From positions 496,001 to 560,000 of the forward strand of contig NZ_UAUI01000001.1 in the NCBI RefSeq assembly GCF_900455735.1: 64,000 bases of DNA, written 5' to 3'. Both the position numbers and the translations under genes were made by a program. The notes under the pieces are model-generated. The model searched no databases and had not been told where the DNA came from. It was given only the letters and a program-made list of their open reading frames with translations. Shown piece by piece: positions 25,996 through 34,380 of the stretch. Origin of the DNA: Rhodococcus wratislaviensis (lineage in GTDB: Bacteria > Actinomycetota > Actinomycetes > Mycobacteriales > Mycobacteriaceae). Each line of letters begins with the position of its first letter. Positions within the stretch are counted from its first letter, which is position 1.

Positions 25996-27144
25996 ATGAT
26001 CAGAGACATCTACACCGAGGACCACGAAGCGTTCCGGCAGACCGTGCGGCAGTTCGTCGGCAAGGAGATCGTGCCGCACATCCCCGAGTGGGAAGCGGCC
26101 GGGCTCGTGCCACGGGAACTGTTCAGAAAATCCGCTGAGATCGGCATCAACGGCCTGCAGATCCCCGAGGAGTTCGGCGGCGGCGGCGTCGACAGCTTCC
26201 GGTTCAATGCGATCGTGCTCGAGGAAAACGGCTACGCCGCAGCGACGTTGGGCGGCCTCCAGGTGCACCTGTGCACGGTGCTGCCGTACTTCCTGGAATT
26301 CGCGGACGAGAATCAGAAGGCACGGTGGCTCCCCGGGTTCGCCGACGGATCACTGGTCAGCTCGATCGCGATGACCGAACCCGGCACCGGTTCCGACCTG
26401 GCGGGCATCACTACCACCGCGGTGCGCGACGGCGACTCCTACATCCTCAACGGCGCGAAGACCTTTATCACCGGCGGTATCAACGCCGACCTCGTCGTGG
26501 TGGTGGCCCGCACCTCCGACGGCGGAGGTAACCGTCGTCAGGGGCTGTCACTGCTCGTCGTCGAATCCGGAATGCCCGGATTCAGTCGCGGACGCAACCT
26601 CGACAAGATGGGTCTCAAGGCACAGGACACCGCCGAGCTGCTGTTCGACGACGTCCGCGTGCCCGCGGCAAACCTGCTCGGAACCGAGGGAGAGGCCTTC
26701 ACCATGCTGACCGCGAACCTGCCCCAGGAAAGACTGACGATCGCGGTGACCGCGCAGGCGACGGCCATGGCCGCCCTGCAGATGGCGATCGACTACGTCA
26801 AGGAGCGCAAGGTGTTCGGACAACGAGTCGCGGACTTCCAGAACACCAAATTCGTGCTCGCCGACTGCGCCACCGAACTCGAAGCCGGCCAGGCGCTCGT
26901 AGACCGCGCCATCACCGCTCTCGACGCGGGCACCCTCACCGCGGCCGATGCGGCGAAAGCGAAACTATTCTGCACGGAGATGCAGTCCCGGGTGATCGAC
27001 CGGTGCCTGCAATTGCACGGTGGTTACGGCTACATGCGCGAGTATCCGATATCCCGGCTGTACACCGATGCACGCGTGTCCCGAATTTTCGGTGGCACGA
27101 GTGAGGTCATGAAGAGTGTCGTCTCGAAATCACTGGATCTCTGA
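25996..27144 (+). CDS. Acyl-CoA dehydrogenase, module B
   Basis: A 382-residue enzyme; the ATG at 25996 is preceded by AGGAGAG, better than the upstream ATG at 25954. The flavin signature is MTEPGTGSDLAG. The usual C-terminal Glu position reads FGGTSE, and a Glu is present in LPQERL on helix G, the catalytic-base location of long-chain and isovaleryl-type enzymes. It therefore uses a different catalytic geometry from the module A dehydrogenase, and the modules are not exact copies. It resembles the ACAD at 50936-52093 more closely. Confidence 0.92.
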   Translation: MIRDIYTEDHEAFRQTVRQFVGKEIVPHIPEWEAAGLVPRELFRKSAEIGINGLQIPEEFGGGGVDSFRFNAIVLEENGYAAATLGGLQVHLCTVLPYFLEFADENQKARWLPGFADGSLVSSIAMTEPGTGSDLAGITTTAVRDGDSYILNGAKTFITGGINADLVVVVARTSDGGGNRRQGLSLLVVESGMPGFSRGRNLDKMGLKAQDTAELLFDDVRVPAANLLGTEGEAFTMLTANLPQERLTIAVTAQATAMAALQMAIDYVKERKVFGQRVADFQNTKFVLADCATELEAGQALVDRAITALDAGTLTAADAAKAKLFCTEMQSRVIDRCLQLHGGYGYMREYPISRLYTDARVSRIFGGTSEVMKSVVSKSLDL

Positions 27145-27829
27145 GACGTCGACGAGGCCGCAGTTCGGCGACTGTCTCGCCCAGATGATCATTGTGCCGG
27201 GCCCGGGCTCACAGAAGGGGTGATCTCGTGCCGTAGCCGGCACCGCTCGTGAACGAACTCTGCACTGGCGGCGACGAAGTCGGCCTCACCGGTGAGCGGC
27301 GCAGCACTGCCGATCCGGAAGCTCAGACGTCAGAGACGCCGGGTGCGACCTGGTCGGTATGGTGCAGCGTTCGCTCATTCGTCACTGAAGAGTGACCGGT
27401 GGATCTCGGCGGATGTCGGAATGGGTGAATCACCGGTGCGCGGCGCCTCGTGGACGGGCTCTGGGGTGCTGTGGGTCAGCGTTCGCTGCGCGGAGAAAAG
27501 TGGAAGTTCGGACTTGTCGTGATCGATGGTCATTCGGTTCCTTTGTTTCAGGTGTGATGGGTGCAGCCGGCAGACGTGATGTCGACCGGGGAAATCAGTG
27601 TTCGAAATGTTCCGCGGTCCGCGTGATGCCGTGGGCGCGGTCGGCGTGAACCTGGACCGGGCCGGACGAACACAGACACACGTTCAGCTCGTCATCGGGC
27701 GTGGTGTCGGCGACGGATCAGAGAAGGCGACGTGTCCACCCTGGGCGATGGCCGTGCGGTGCACATCTGCGTACCGATGCACACAGCCTATACCACGACA
27801 CCCTCCGGCCGTCGAAAAGACGTCCTGGG
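27145..27829. other. 685-base gap with possible tiny minus-strand genes
   Basis: No gene of normal size is visible between the module B ACAD and the MerR gene. Plus-strand frames look like shadows. On the minus strand there are two short frames: a 52-codon one with a good ribosome binding site (27375-27533, listed separately) and a 28-codon one (27595-27681, GTG start) ending RAHGITRTAEHFEH with two cysteines in VCLCSSG. The second could be a peptide gene or the tail of a decayed gene. Confidence 0.45.
27375..27533 (-). CDS. Candidate 52-residue protein
   Basis: The frame starts at an ATG preceded by AAAGGA at seven bases and reads MTIDHDKSELPLFSAQ at the N-terminus, ending AEIHRSLFSDE. Composition (acidic ends, few arginines) is unlike a shadow frame. 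It lies downstream of the MerR gene on the same strand, about 300 bases away, and I recognise no family. It may be a small regulator or a remnant. Confidence 0.4.
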   Translation of the reverse strand: MTIDHDKSELPLFSAQRTLTHSTPEPVHEAPRTGDSPIPTSAEIHRSLFSDE

Positions 27830-28855
27830 TCACCGACCGTCACCGATCTGTCTCCGTCCGCGGTCCTGCGTGTTCACGATCGCTGCCGCAGTGGACGCGA
27901 TCGTCCGGTCGCCGTCGTGGGTCAGCCTGTCCAGTGCCCTCTGTGCTGCCGTGCCGGGAATCTCGGCAAGCGCCTGCGTGATCCGCAACCGCGTGGGCGA
28001 ATCATCGGCGTTGTCGAGCTTGTCCTGCATGACCTCGACGATGTCGTCGGCCGAGGGTGACACCGTCGTCAACAGGCCCAGCACTTCGGCAGCCTCGACG
28101 TCGCGGCGCCCCTCGACGACCATCTCGATCAGGGCGGGGATGGAGTCGACGCTTCCGCGAGAACCGAGCGCGAGTGCTGCGTTACCGCGGACCGTGGCGT
28201 CCGAATCGTCGAGAGTTCGTCTCAGCTGAACCGTTGCCTCCGGGGTCTGGATTTCCGCTATCGCGGCAGTGGCGCGACGCCGGACGTCGACCTCCTCGGC
28301 GTCGAGACCGTTGGCCAGATCCGCGAGTCCCCGGCCGGCGACCCGCGCCAGCGACCACTGCAGCGCTCCGGCCACATTGGGGTCGTCCTCCGACAGGATG
28401 GCCTCGACCAATGCTTCGACGGGCAGCGACGAATTCTCGCTCTGAGACAGGATCGCTTGTTGACGACGTGCCGCGGACTCCGATTCGAGCGCGCGCAACA
28501 GACCGACGATGCGCAGGACGTCCTCCCACTCCGCCGGCGAGGCGGCGTCGACGCGTTCGAGCTTGCCGAGCAGTTCCTCCTCGGCGGCGATCCGCTGGCG
28601 CGTATGTCGGATGAGGTCTCCCACCAGATCTGCCGGTGCGAAATCAGGCTCGTCCAGTGCCCGCTTGGCCTCGTTCAACGACAGTCCCAATGTTCTCAGG
28701 CTCTCGACGTGGAAGAGCCGTCGGATGTCGTCGGCGGAGTACTCTCGGTAGCCGCCGGACGTGCGGCCTGTGGGCTTCACCAGTCCCAACCTGTCGTAGT
28801 GGCGCAACATCCGTGCACTGACACCACAACGCCGAGAGACCTCACCGATCAACAT
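27830..28855 (-). CDS. MerR family regulator with C-terminal HEAT repeats
   Basis: A 341-residue protein starting at an ATG after AGGAGGAG. Residues 1-70 are a MerR winged helix (MLIGEVSRRCGVSARMLRHY, then GYREYSADDIRRLFHVESLR), followed by a coiled linker helix. From about residue 150 to 330 come helical repeats of HEAT/PBS-lyase type, for example VRGNAALALGSRGSVDSIPA and VDVRRRATAAIAEIQTPEA. The usual MerR effector domain is thus replaced by a protein-interaction scaffold. The neighbouring upstream gene is another HEAT protein in the same operon, a likely partner. Confidence 0.85.
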   Translation of the reverse strand: MLIGEVSRRCGVSARMLRHYDRLGLVKPTGRTSGGYREYSADDIRRLFHVESLRTLGLSLNEAKRALDEPDFAPADLVGDLIRHTRQRIAAEEELLGKLERVDAASPAEWEDVLRIVGLLRALESESAARRQQAILSQSENSSLPVEALVEAILSEDDPNVAGALQWSLARVAGRGLADLANGLDAEEVDVRRRATAAIAEIQTPEATVQLRRTLDDSDATVRGNAALALGSRGSVDSIPALIEMVVEGRRDVEAAEVLGLLTTVSPSADDIVEVMQDKLDNADDSPTRLRITQALAEIPGTAAQRALDRLTHDGDRTIASTAAAIVNTQDRGRRQIGDGR

Positions 28856-28869
28856 CCCATCTCCTCCTT

Positions 28870-29526
28870 CTATGTGTCCGGACCGACGACCGCGACACGC
28901 TTCGCCGTCTCGACCGCGAGGGTGAACCCGCTGTCGGGGTCGTGACAGAGCTGCGTCGTCGCCTCCGCATGCGCACGAACCCGCGGATCTGAACTCGTCC
29001 CGGCTGCGTCGAGGACCGGTACGACAACGTCCCCGAGTGCCACCAGCGCACGGCTCAGACTGAGCTGCATGTGCTGGTCGCCCCGTCCGAGTTCCGTCGC
29101 CAGATCGGCCGCGAGCGCAGCCTCGTCGCCGGGCGGCACGAGTGCCACGGCCGCCCGCCACGCGCTGCGCGCGACGTCGTCGTGCTCGTCGTGCAGCAGT
29201 GCCGACACGGCGGGCCAGGCGAGCCGATCCCCGATCTTGGACAGGGTGTGCAGCGACTGACTGCGGGCCTGCGCGGTGTCGGAACCGAGCTCTCGGACGA
29301 GTCTCGGCACCGTGATCCCGGTCGGCAGGCGGCACAATGCCCAGGTCAGCATGTCGCGGACGAAGAAGTCCGGTTCCACGGCGCACCGATCGACGAGACT
29401 GTCCGTGAGACGCGGATCAGAACGCGTGCCTGCAGAGAGCGCCGCCCGCAGCCGAACCGACGGGTCGGCTGCGGCCAGAGCGTCGACGAGGTGAGCATTC
29501 GACCCACCGTGGCTGGTTGTGTTCAC
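28870..29526 (-). CDS. HEAT-repeat protein
   Basis: A 218-residue protein built of helical repeats (PSVRLRAALSAGTRSDPRLT; VEPDFFVRDMLTWALCRLP; DDVARSAWRAAVALVPPGDE). The GTG at 29526 has a perfect AAGGAGGT site; an upstream GTG at 29535 overlaps that site and is rejected. It has no signal peptide or catalytic motif. It is 14 bases upstream of the MerR-HEAT gene and shares its repeat type, so the two probably act together, either by dimerisation or as an anti-regulator pair; that is inference. Confidence 0.8.
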   Translation of the reverse strand: MNTTSHGGSNAHLVDALAAADPSVRLRAALSAGTRSDPRLTDSLVDRCAVEPDFFVRDMLTWALCRLPTGITVPRLVRELGSDTAQARSQSLHTLSKIGDRLAWPAVSALLHDEHDDVARSAWRAAVALVPPGDEAALAADLATELGRGDQHMQLSLSRALVALGDVVVPVLDAAGTSSDPRVRAHAEATTQLCHDPDSGFTLAVETAKRVAVVGPDT

Positions 29527-29822
29527 GACAACCACCTCCTTCGTCGACCATTCGAGTCCTTGTCACTGTGTCAGGGTCAAGCCTCGTTTGTCAGAGGCGT
29601 CGATCAGATGGAGGGTGCGGTTGTGGCACAGGTGGTCCACCGAATAACAGAAACCCGACCGTGCCCTGCTGCGCAGTGCACCCTGCGTCGACAGTCCTGA
29701 GGGATGCGAATCTTCCCGACGACCGACTCGAACCGTCTCGGCGACAGGGGTTCTCGACTGTTTTCACCACCGCGAGACGGCTCGTCGGGTCGGTCCGGCC
29801 GACCAAGCAGGTACCGGGTCGG

Positions 29823-31010
29823 TCAGGGCACCTTCGGCGGGTTGTCGGGGAGGAGAACGGCACCGATCTCGTTGCCGATCGGCACAGCATTGTTGTTGTT
29901 TGCGTTGGCCGTCGGTCCGAGAGTGACGTATACGACGATCGTGGTCTTTGTCTCCTTTTCGTAGAGAGCGACGCCGTTGTAGCCCCCGAAGGCCGGGTTC
30001 ATGAGCAGCCAACTGCTCAAGTGAACGGTTCCGAATGCGAAGTACTTGTCCGCCGTCAGCGGGCCCAGCCCGGCGGTCTTGTCCGCCATCATCTCCGTGA
30101 ACGCCGCGTCGGACAGCAGCTCACCGGTGCCGAGCGCACGAACCCAACGAGCGACTTCGGCCACGGTGGAGTTCATGTTGCCGCTGTTGAGGAACGCCGT
30201 GGGACTCCAGAACGTGGAGTCCTCGAAGACGCCCCGTTCGTTCGTATAGCCGTGCAGGGTCGGTTCAGCCATCTGGGGTGTCAGCATCACATCGCTCTCA
30301 TCCATCCCGAGCGGCGTGAAAATCCGCTCCTTCAGCAGGTCGCCCAGAGGCTTTCCCGTCGCCTTCTCGAGTACCACCCCGAGCAGACACAGATCGCTGT
30401 GCGCGTAGGCAAAGCTGGTCCCCGGCTCGAACAGCGGCGGGCGGGAATTGGCCAAGTCGAAGATTTCCTGAGACGTAAAGCCCTTGATCGGATTTGCGTA
30501 GAAGATTTTCAGGAATTCCGGGTTGGTCACGTAGTCCGAAATGCCAGTAGTGCTGTTGGCGAGCATCCGCGGGGTGATCTTGTCGGCGCGCGGAAAGTCG
30601 GGCACCCACTTGTCGATCGGCTCGTCCAGGCTCAGCGTTCCTGCTTCGTTGAGCTGCAACAGTACTGTCGACAGCATCGGCTCCATCGGCTGGCCGACTC
30701 GCACTTGCATGTCACGCGTCGCGGGTACGCCGAGAGGAGACTCACCCACAGCTCCGGCGACGATCTCCTCGTCACCGCGCCATACGCCGAATACGGCGCC
30801 GCTGAGATCGAGCTCCGCCAGCTTGCCGCGAACAATATCGACGATCTTGCCGGTATCGGGATCGTCCGTGTGCACGACGTCAGGACCGTGCTCCGTCGAT
30901 TGCTGTTCGCTGCTGCGATCCTCCGATCCGCACGAGATGGTGGCGAAGACGAGAACGATGCTGAGCGCGGTGGCCGTTCGACGCAGCCGGATACGAGTCG
31001 ACATGCTCAT
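29823..31010 (-). CDS. Beta-lactamase-fold lipoprotein, catalytically dead by sequence
   Basis: A 395-residue exported lipoprotein: basic start, hydrophobic core and a lipobox ending ATISC with Cys27. The mature part follows the class C beta-lactamase/DD-peptidase fold (LNEAGTLSLDEPIDKWVPDF; GTSFAYAHSDLCLLGVVLEK). The catalytic tetrad is gone: at the SxxK position residues 107-110 read QPME, the Tyr-x-Asn motif reads YAH (202-204), and the HxG motif region reads FGGYNG. It is therefore probably a binding protein rather than a hydrolase. It stands alone. Confidence 0.85.
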   Translation of the reverse strand: MSMSTRIRLRRTATALSIVLVFATISCGSEDRSSEQQSTEHGPDVVHTDDPDTGKIVDIVRGKLAELDLSGAVFGVWRGDEEIVAGAVGESPLGVPATRDMQVRVGQPMEPMLSTVLLQLNEAGTLSLDEPIDKWVPDFPRADKITPRMLANSTTGISDYVTNPEFLKIFYANPIKGFTSQEIFDLANSRPPLFEPGTSFAYAHSDLCLLGVVLEKATGKPLGDLLKERIFTPLGMDESDVMLTPQMAEPTLHGYTNERGVFEDSTFWSPTAFLNSGNMNSTVAEVARWVRALGTGELLSDAAFTEMMADKTAGLGPLTADKYFAFGTVHLSSWLLMNPAFGGYNGVALYEKETKTTIVVYVTLGPTANANNNNAVPIGNEIGAVLLPDNPPKVP

Positions 31011-31443
31011 GGGGTCGATCCCTTCGTGCGGAGGGTCGAGCGGGAGTCGCTGCTCAATGGGATTCTAGGCGGAGACTGTCGCAACCCAGGGAGGTTCCGA
31101 CCGTTATTCGCAGGCCACCGTTCAGTCGAGTTGTGGAGTCGATCGGATATGCGGGACGTCCTGACCTGGCCTTCCGGAACCGAGGGCGACGTAAGCCGTT
31201 GAACGTGGGCTGCAGCTGGGTCTTCTCGTCCAGCTGTACCCCGAACATGAACCCCTGCACGCGCTCCCGATGCTCGGGAACACAGCGACAGGGTCGCCGC
31301 GACCGCAGGCGTCAGCGCGTCCGCCACAGTCGGCGCCTGTCAGCTCCCCATCAACCCGCGGTTGGGGATCTGACGAGATCACCCACCGCCCGCGGAATGA
31401 CTCGGTGCACCGAGGCCGCGAAGCCGCATAATTGAGGTGCGAG
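31011..31443. other. 433-base intergenic region
   Basis: No supported gene. An imperfect GC-rich hairpin (about 31355-31395, CCCGCGG and CCCGCGG flanking GATCTgacgAGATC) may act as a terminator or regulatory dyad just before the following gene. A short minus-strand frame near 31054-31260 has fairly normal amino-acid composition but no start signal, and could be a gene remnant. Confidence 0.4.
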
Positions 31444-31971
31444 GTGAGACCGTTGCGACAGACACCCTGGTTGACGACGACGATATTGCTCGGGTTCGTT
31501 GTTCTCCTGCTTGCAGTCCACACCGGCGGCGGTGCGTCGAGCGAACCCGGCAGGGACGCGGCGCGCATGCTCGATCCCGCCGGGCCGGTCCTCACCCTCA
31601 CTCCGCCGCGCGGTCAGCCGGGCGACCGCATCCGGTACTACGCGACGAATCTCTCGACCTGCGGCGGACCGTGGGCGGTGGAGTTCGGCGATCGTGTCCT
31701 GGGCGAGACCCGTCAGGTCGGCAGCGTCGCCGACTTCCGCGCCGCGGTGCCGAACCGCGGCAGTCGCGGTTTCCAGGTGGCCGGGCTGCGGTGCCTGCCG
31801 ATCCCGTCGATGGTGGTGCAAACGACGTTCGAGGTGCTCCCGGTGACACCCTCGTCGGAGCCGACCACCACCTGGACGCTGCCGCCACCACCAGAGCTGC
31901 CGACGCGGACGACGAGACCCACACCGACCCCCACCACCACGCTCACCGCTCCTGATGACGCGGAGCCGTAG
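31444..31971 (+). CDS. Exported or membrane-anchored protein with Thr/Pro-rich tail
   Basis: A 175-residue protein starting at GTG 31444 (GAGG five bases upstream). A single hydrophobic segment (residues about 10-27, LTTTILLGFVVLLLAVH) serves as signal anchor. The exposed domain has two cysteines (STCGG and LRCLP) that could form a disulfide, with an Ig/IPT-like beta pattern (LTLTPPRGQPGDRIRYYATN). The last 35 residues are Thr/Pro-rich, a typical wall-spanning stalk. I do not recognise a named family. Confidence 0.65.
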   Translation: MRPLRQTPWLTTTILLGFVVLLLAVHTGGGASSEPGRDAARMLDPAGPVLTLTPPRGQPGDRIRYYATNLSTCGGPWAVEFGDRVLGETRQVGSVADFRAAVPNRGSRGFQVAGLRCLPIPSMVVQTTFEVLPVTPSSEPTTTWTLPPPPELPTRTTRPTPTPTTTLTAPDDAEP

Positions 31972-32128
31972 TAGCGGCCGCACGCAACACTTCCCCGTCG
32001 ATGGCCACTCGTCGACCAAATGGGCCCACCCCACACACCACAGACTGGAACCGAAATCCGTTCCTCGTAGATATTGTCGGCGCCCCGTACCGTTCGCTGC
32101 ACGTGCGGGTGACGTGACCACGAGGTGT

Positions 32129-32917
32129 CTAGCCTCGCCGTGGTGACAAAGCTGCGGTGTCTATCGAGGTCAGGGTTCGCTGGATCGTGGCGCTGCCCGA
32201 TTTCAGCAGCTTCGCGATGTCCTCGACGTGCGTGATGAGCCGTGAGGTGGGCCCGGAGATGTTGATGACGGCGGTGATCGTGTCGTTCCGGTCCCTCACC
32301 GGTGCACTCACCGAGGTCAACCCGATCTCGATTTCCTCGCTGGCGACGGAATACCCCTGCGCTCGTTCGGTTTTCAGTCTTTCGAGGAGTTCGTCCAGAT
32401 TCATCGGGGCGGCGAGCGTCGAGATCGGAGTCAGCAGGTCCTCGGCGGTCAATGCTTCGACGAGTTCGTCGTCACTGTCGAAGAGCAGCGCTCGCCCGGA
32501 TGCGCTGCAATGCATCGGGGAACTACGGCCGACCCACCCGCCGGCCCGAAGCGACTGATGGGACTCCTCCCGGAGCACTGTCAGGGATCGGTTTCCCTGC
32601 TGCACGGACAGCAACGCCACCTCACCGACCCGTGAGACGAGGGTCTGCAGGACGGGCCTCGACGCCCGCAGCAGCGGGGTGTCGCCGGCACCGGTGGCGA
32701 GGACCAGCAGGGACCAGCCGAGCCGGTAACGCTTGCTGTCGGCGAGTTGTTCGACCAGTCCGCCACGCTCGAGCGCTTTGAGCATGCGCGAGACCTGGCT
32801 CCGCTCGCGCCCGACCGCACGCGACAGGTCGCTGACGGAGTGCTCGCCGTGGGCGTTGCCGCCGCGCCCGAACGCGCGCAGCAATGCGGCCACTCGTTCC
32901 GCACTCGATTCCGACAT
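32129..32917 (-). CDS. IclR family regulator
   Basis: A 262-residue regulator with a winged helix (AERVAALLRAFGRGG; SVSDLSRAVGRERSQVSRML) and an IclR effector domain (MHCSASGRALLFDSDDELVE; GYSVASEEIEIGLTSVSAPV). The ATG at 32917 has AAAGG upstream; the longer reading runs through the intergenic region. It is divergent from the aspartase-family lyase gene; direct repeats in the 173-base gap are likely operator sites. Confidence 0.92.
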   Translation of the reverse strand: MSESSAERVAALLRAFGRGGNAHGEHSVSDLSRAVGRERSQVSRMLKALERGGLVEQLADSKRYRLGWSLLVLATGAGDTPLLRASRPVLQTLVSRVGEVALLSVQQGNRSLTVLREESHQSLRAGGWVGRSSPMHCSASGRALLFDSDDELVEALTAEDLLTPISTLAAPMNLDELLERLKTERAQGYSVASEEIEIGLTSVSAPVRDRNDTITAVINISGPTSRLITHVEDIAKLLKSGSATIQRTLTSIDTAALSPRRG

Positions 32918-32931
32918 CGATTCGGCCTTTC

Positions 32932-33010
32932 GTTGCTGTGTGAACAACACTATTTCATGGGATTTACGCAAACCACCAGCAAGCCGAAAAAAGTGTTGCT
33001 GTGTCAGCAC
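32932..33010. promoter_or_regulatory. Duplicated candidate IclR operator
   Basis: The ten-mer GTTGCTGTGT occurs at 32932-32941 and 32995-33004, 63 bases apart (six helical turns). Each copy is followed by a partial inverted half (GAACAAC and CAGCAC), giving weak dyads such as GTTG-N11-CAAC. They lie in the divergent IclR/lyase intergenic region, the expected place for IclR binding. Confidence 0.5.
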
Positions 33011-33090
33011 GGCTGGTTGGACGTGATGCGTGCGATTCATACAGTAGTCACCACTCCCCCAGTGGTTCGCGTCACACGAAAGGTTCACCC

Positions 33091-34380
33091 ATGGCCATCA
33101 CACAGACCACCGCCGAGGCGACAACCCGGCTCTACGGTCAGCAGACTGCCCTCTCGCTCGGGAACTTCCCCGGACCCGGTCGAACCTTCGGTGATGTGCC
33201 CGTGTTCGTCCGGAACTATGCGCTGGTGAAACTGGCCGCCGCCCGCGCCAACTACGAGGTCGGTGTGCTCGACGAATCCAGGAAGGATGCGATCGTCGCG
33301 GCGTGCGAGGAGATCGCGACCGGAGCGCATGCCACCCAGTTCCCTTCGGCGTTGCTACTCGGGGGCGGCGGCACCACCACGAACATGAACGTCAACGAGG
33401 TCATCGCCGCCCGGGCATCACAGCTGCTCAGTGCGCAGGTGCACCCGAACGACCACGTCAATGCCTCGCAGTCGACGAACGACACCTACCCGACCGCGAT
33501 GGCCTTGACGGTGCTGGATCTGGCACAGCGTCCACTGGAGGCGCTCGAGGAACTGGCGACCGCGCTGGAGGTGAAGGGCGCCGAGTTCGACGAGACACCG
33601 CATTTGGGGCGAACGTGCGTGCGCGATGCCGTCATCCTCACCGCAGGCCAATCCCACCGCGCTCAAGCGTCGGCGATTCGTCGAACGGCCCGCGCTCTCG
33701 GCGACGCGGTCGCGGACATGCATGCCGTTGCGCTCGGGGCGACCGCGGTCGGGACCGGGCTCGGCGCTCCGGAGGGCTACCGCGCGATCGCGGTGCGCGA
33801 ACTCGCGTCGGTGGCCGGCCGGAATCTCGAGCCCGCCCCCGACCTGTTCGACGCCCTGGCGAACCTCGATCCGTATGCCGCCATCGCCGATGCCGGCGCA
33901 CGCGCCGGTCTGACCATGGCGAAGATCGCCGCCGATATCCGCCTGCTCTCGTCCGGTCCCGCCGGCGGCTTCGGGGATCTGACGATCCCTGCCGTGCAGG
34001 CGGGGTCGTCGATCATGCCGGCCAAGGTCAACCCGGCGATACCGGAGTATGTGATGCAGCTGAGCTACCGGATCCGGGGCGCGGCCCACACCGTCGAATG
34101 CGCAGTGGCCGCCGGCGAGCTGGAGCTGAACATCATGGAACCGGTGATCGTCGACTCGATCGTCACCATCCTCGACGACATCACGGCCGCCGCAACCTCG
34201 TTCGCCCACCGCTGTGTCGCCGGCATCAGCTGGGACGGCCCGCGCCGCGAGGAGAACCTCCGTGGCGCCCTCGACTCCTGGGTCACCCTGTCCGCCACCA
34301 CCGGCTACGAAGCCACCACCACCCGCTACCACGATCAGGCGCAGACCGCCCCCGTCTCGAATGGCGCCCGCCATGACTAA
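33091..34380 (+). CDS. aspA: Aspartase/fumarase superfamily lyase, probably aspartate ammonia-lyase
   Basis: A 429-residue member of the superfamily that cleaves C-N or C-O bonds to give fumarate. Conserved regions C1-C3 are present: HLGRTCVRDAV with the catalytic-region Thr, NASQSTNDTYPTA, and the signature GSSIMPAKVNP containing the catalytic serine loop. ELELNIMEPVI further supports the aspartase/fumarase subgroup. The protein is slightly shorter than AspA (about 470), so a substituted aspartate substrate is possible. The MFS gene overlaps its end by eight bases. Confidence 0.85.
   Translation: MAITQTTAEATTRLYGQQTALSLGNFPGPGRTFGDVPVFVRNYALVKLAAARANYEVGVLDESRKDAIVAACEEIATGAHATQFPSALLLGGGGTTTNMNVNEVIAARASQLLSAQVHPNDHVNASQSTNDTYPTAMALTVLDLAQRPLEALEELATALEVKGAEFDETPHLGRTCVRDAVILTAGQSHRAQASAIRRTARALGDAVADMHAVALGATAVGTGLGAPEGYRAIAVRELASVAGRNLEPAPDLFDALANLDPYAAIADAGARAGLTMAKIAADIRLLSSGPAGGFGDLTIPAVQAGSSIMPAKVNPAIPEYVMQLSYRIRGAAHTVECAVAAGELELNIMEPVIVDSIVTILDDITAAATSFAHRCVAGISWDGPRREENLRGALDSWVTLSATTGYEATTTRYHDQAQTAPVSNGARHD

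Noticed and set aside
16387-27144. Carnitine (caiABD) pathway assignment for the CaiB/ACAD/ECH modules
   Set aside because: The gene classes fit, but the transporter is MFS rather than a BCCT-type CaiT and no caiC/caiE-like genes adjoin.
28856-29386. Extension of the MerR-HEAT protein to 518 codons
   Set aside because: The extension lies inside the upstream HEAT gene in a different frame; ATG 28855 has a strong ribosome site.
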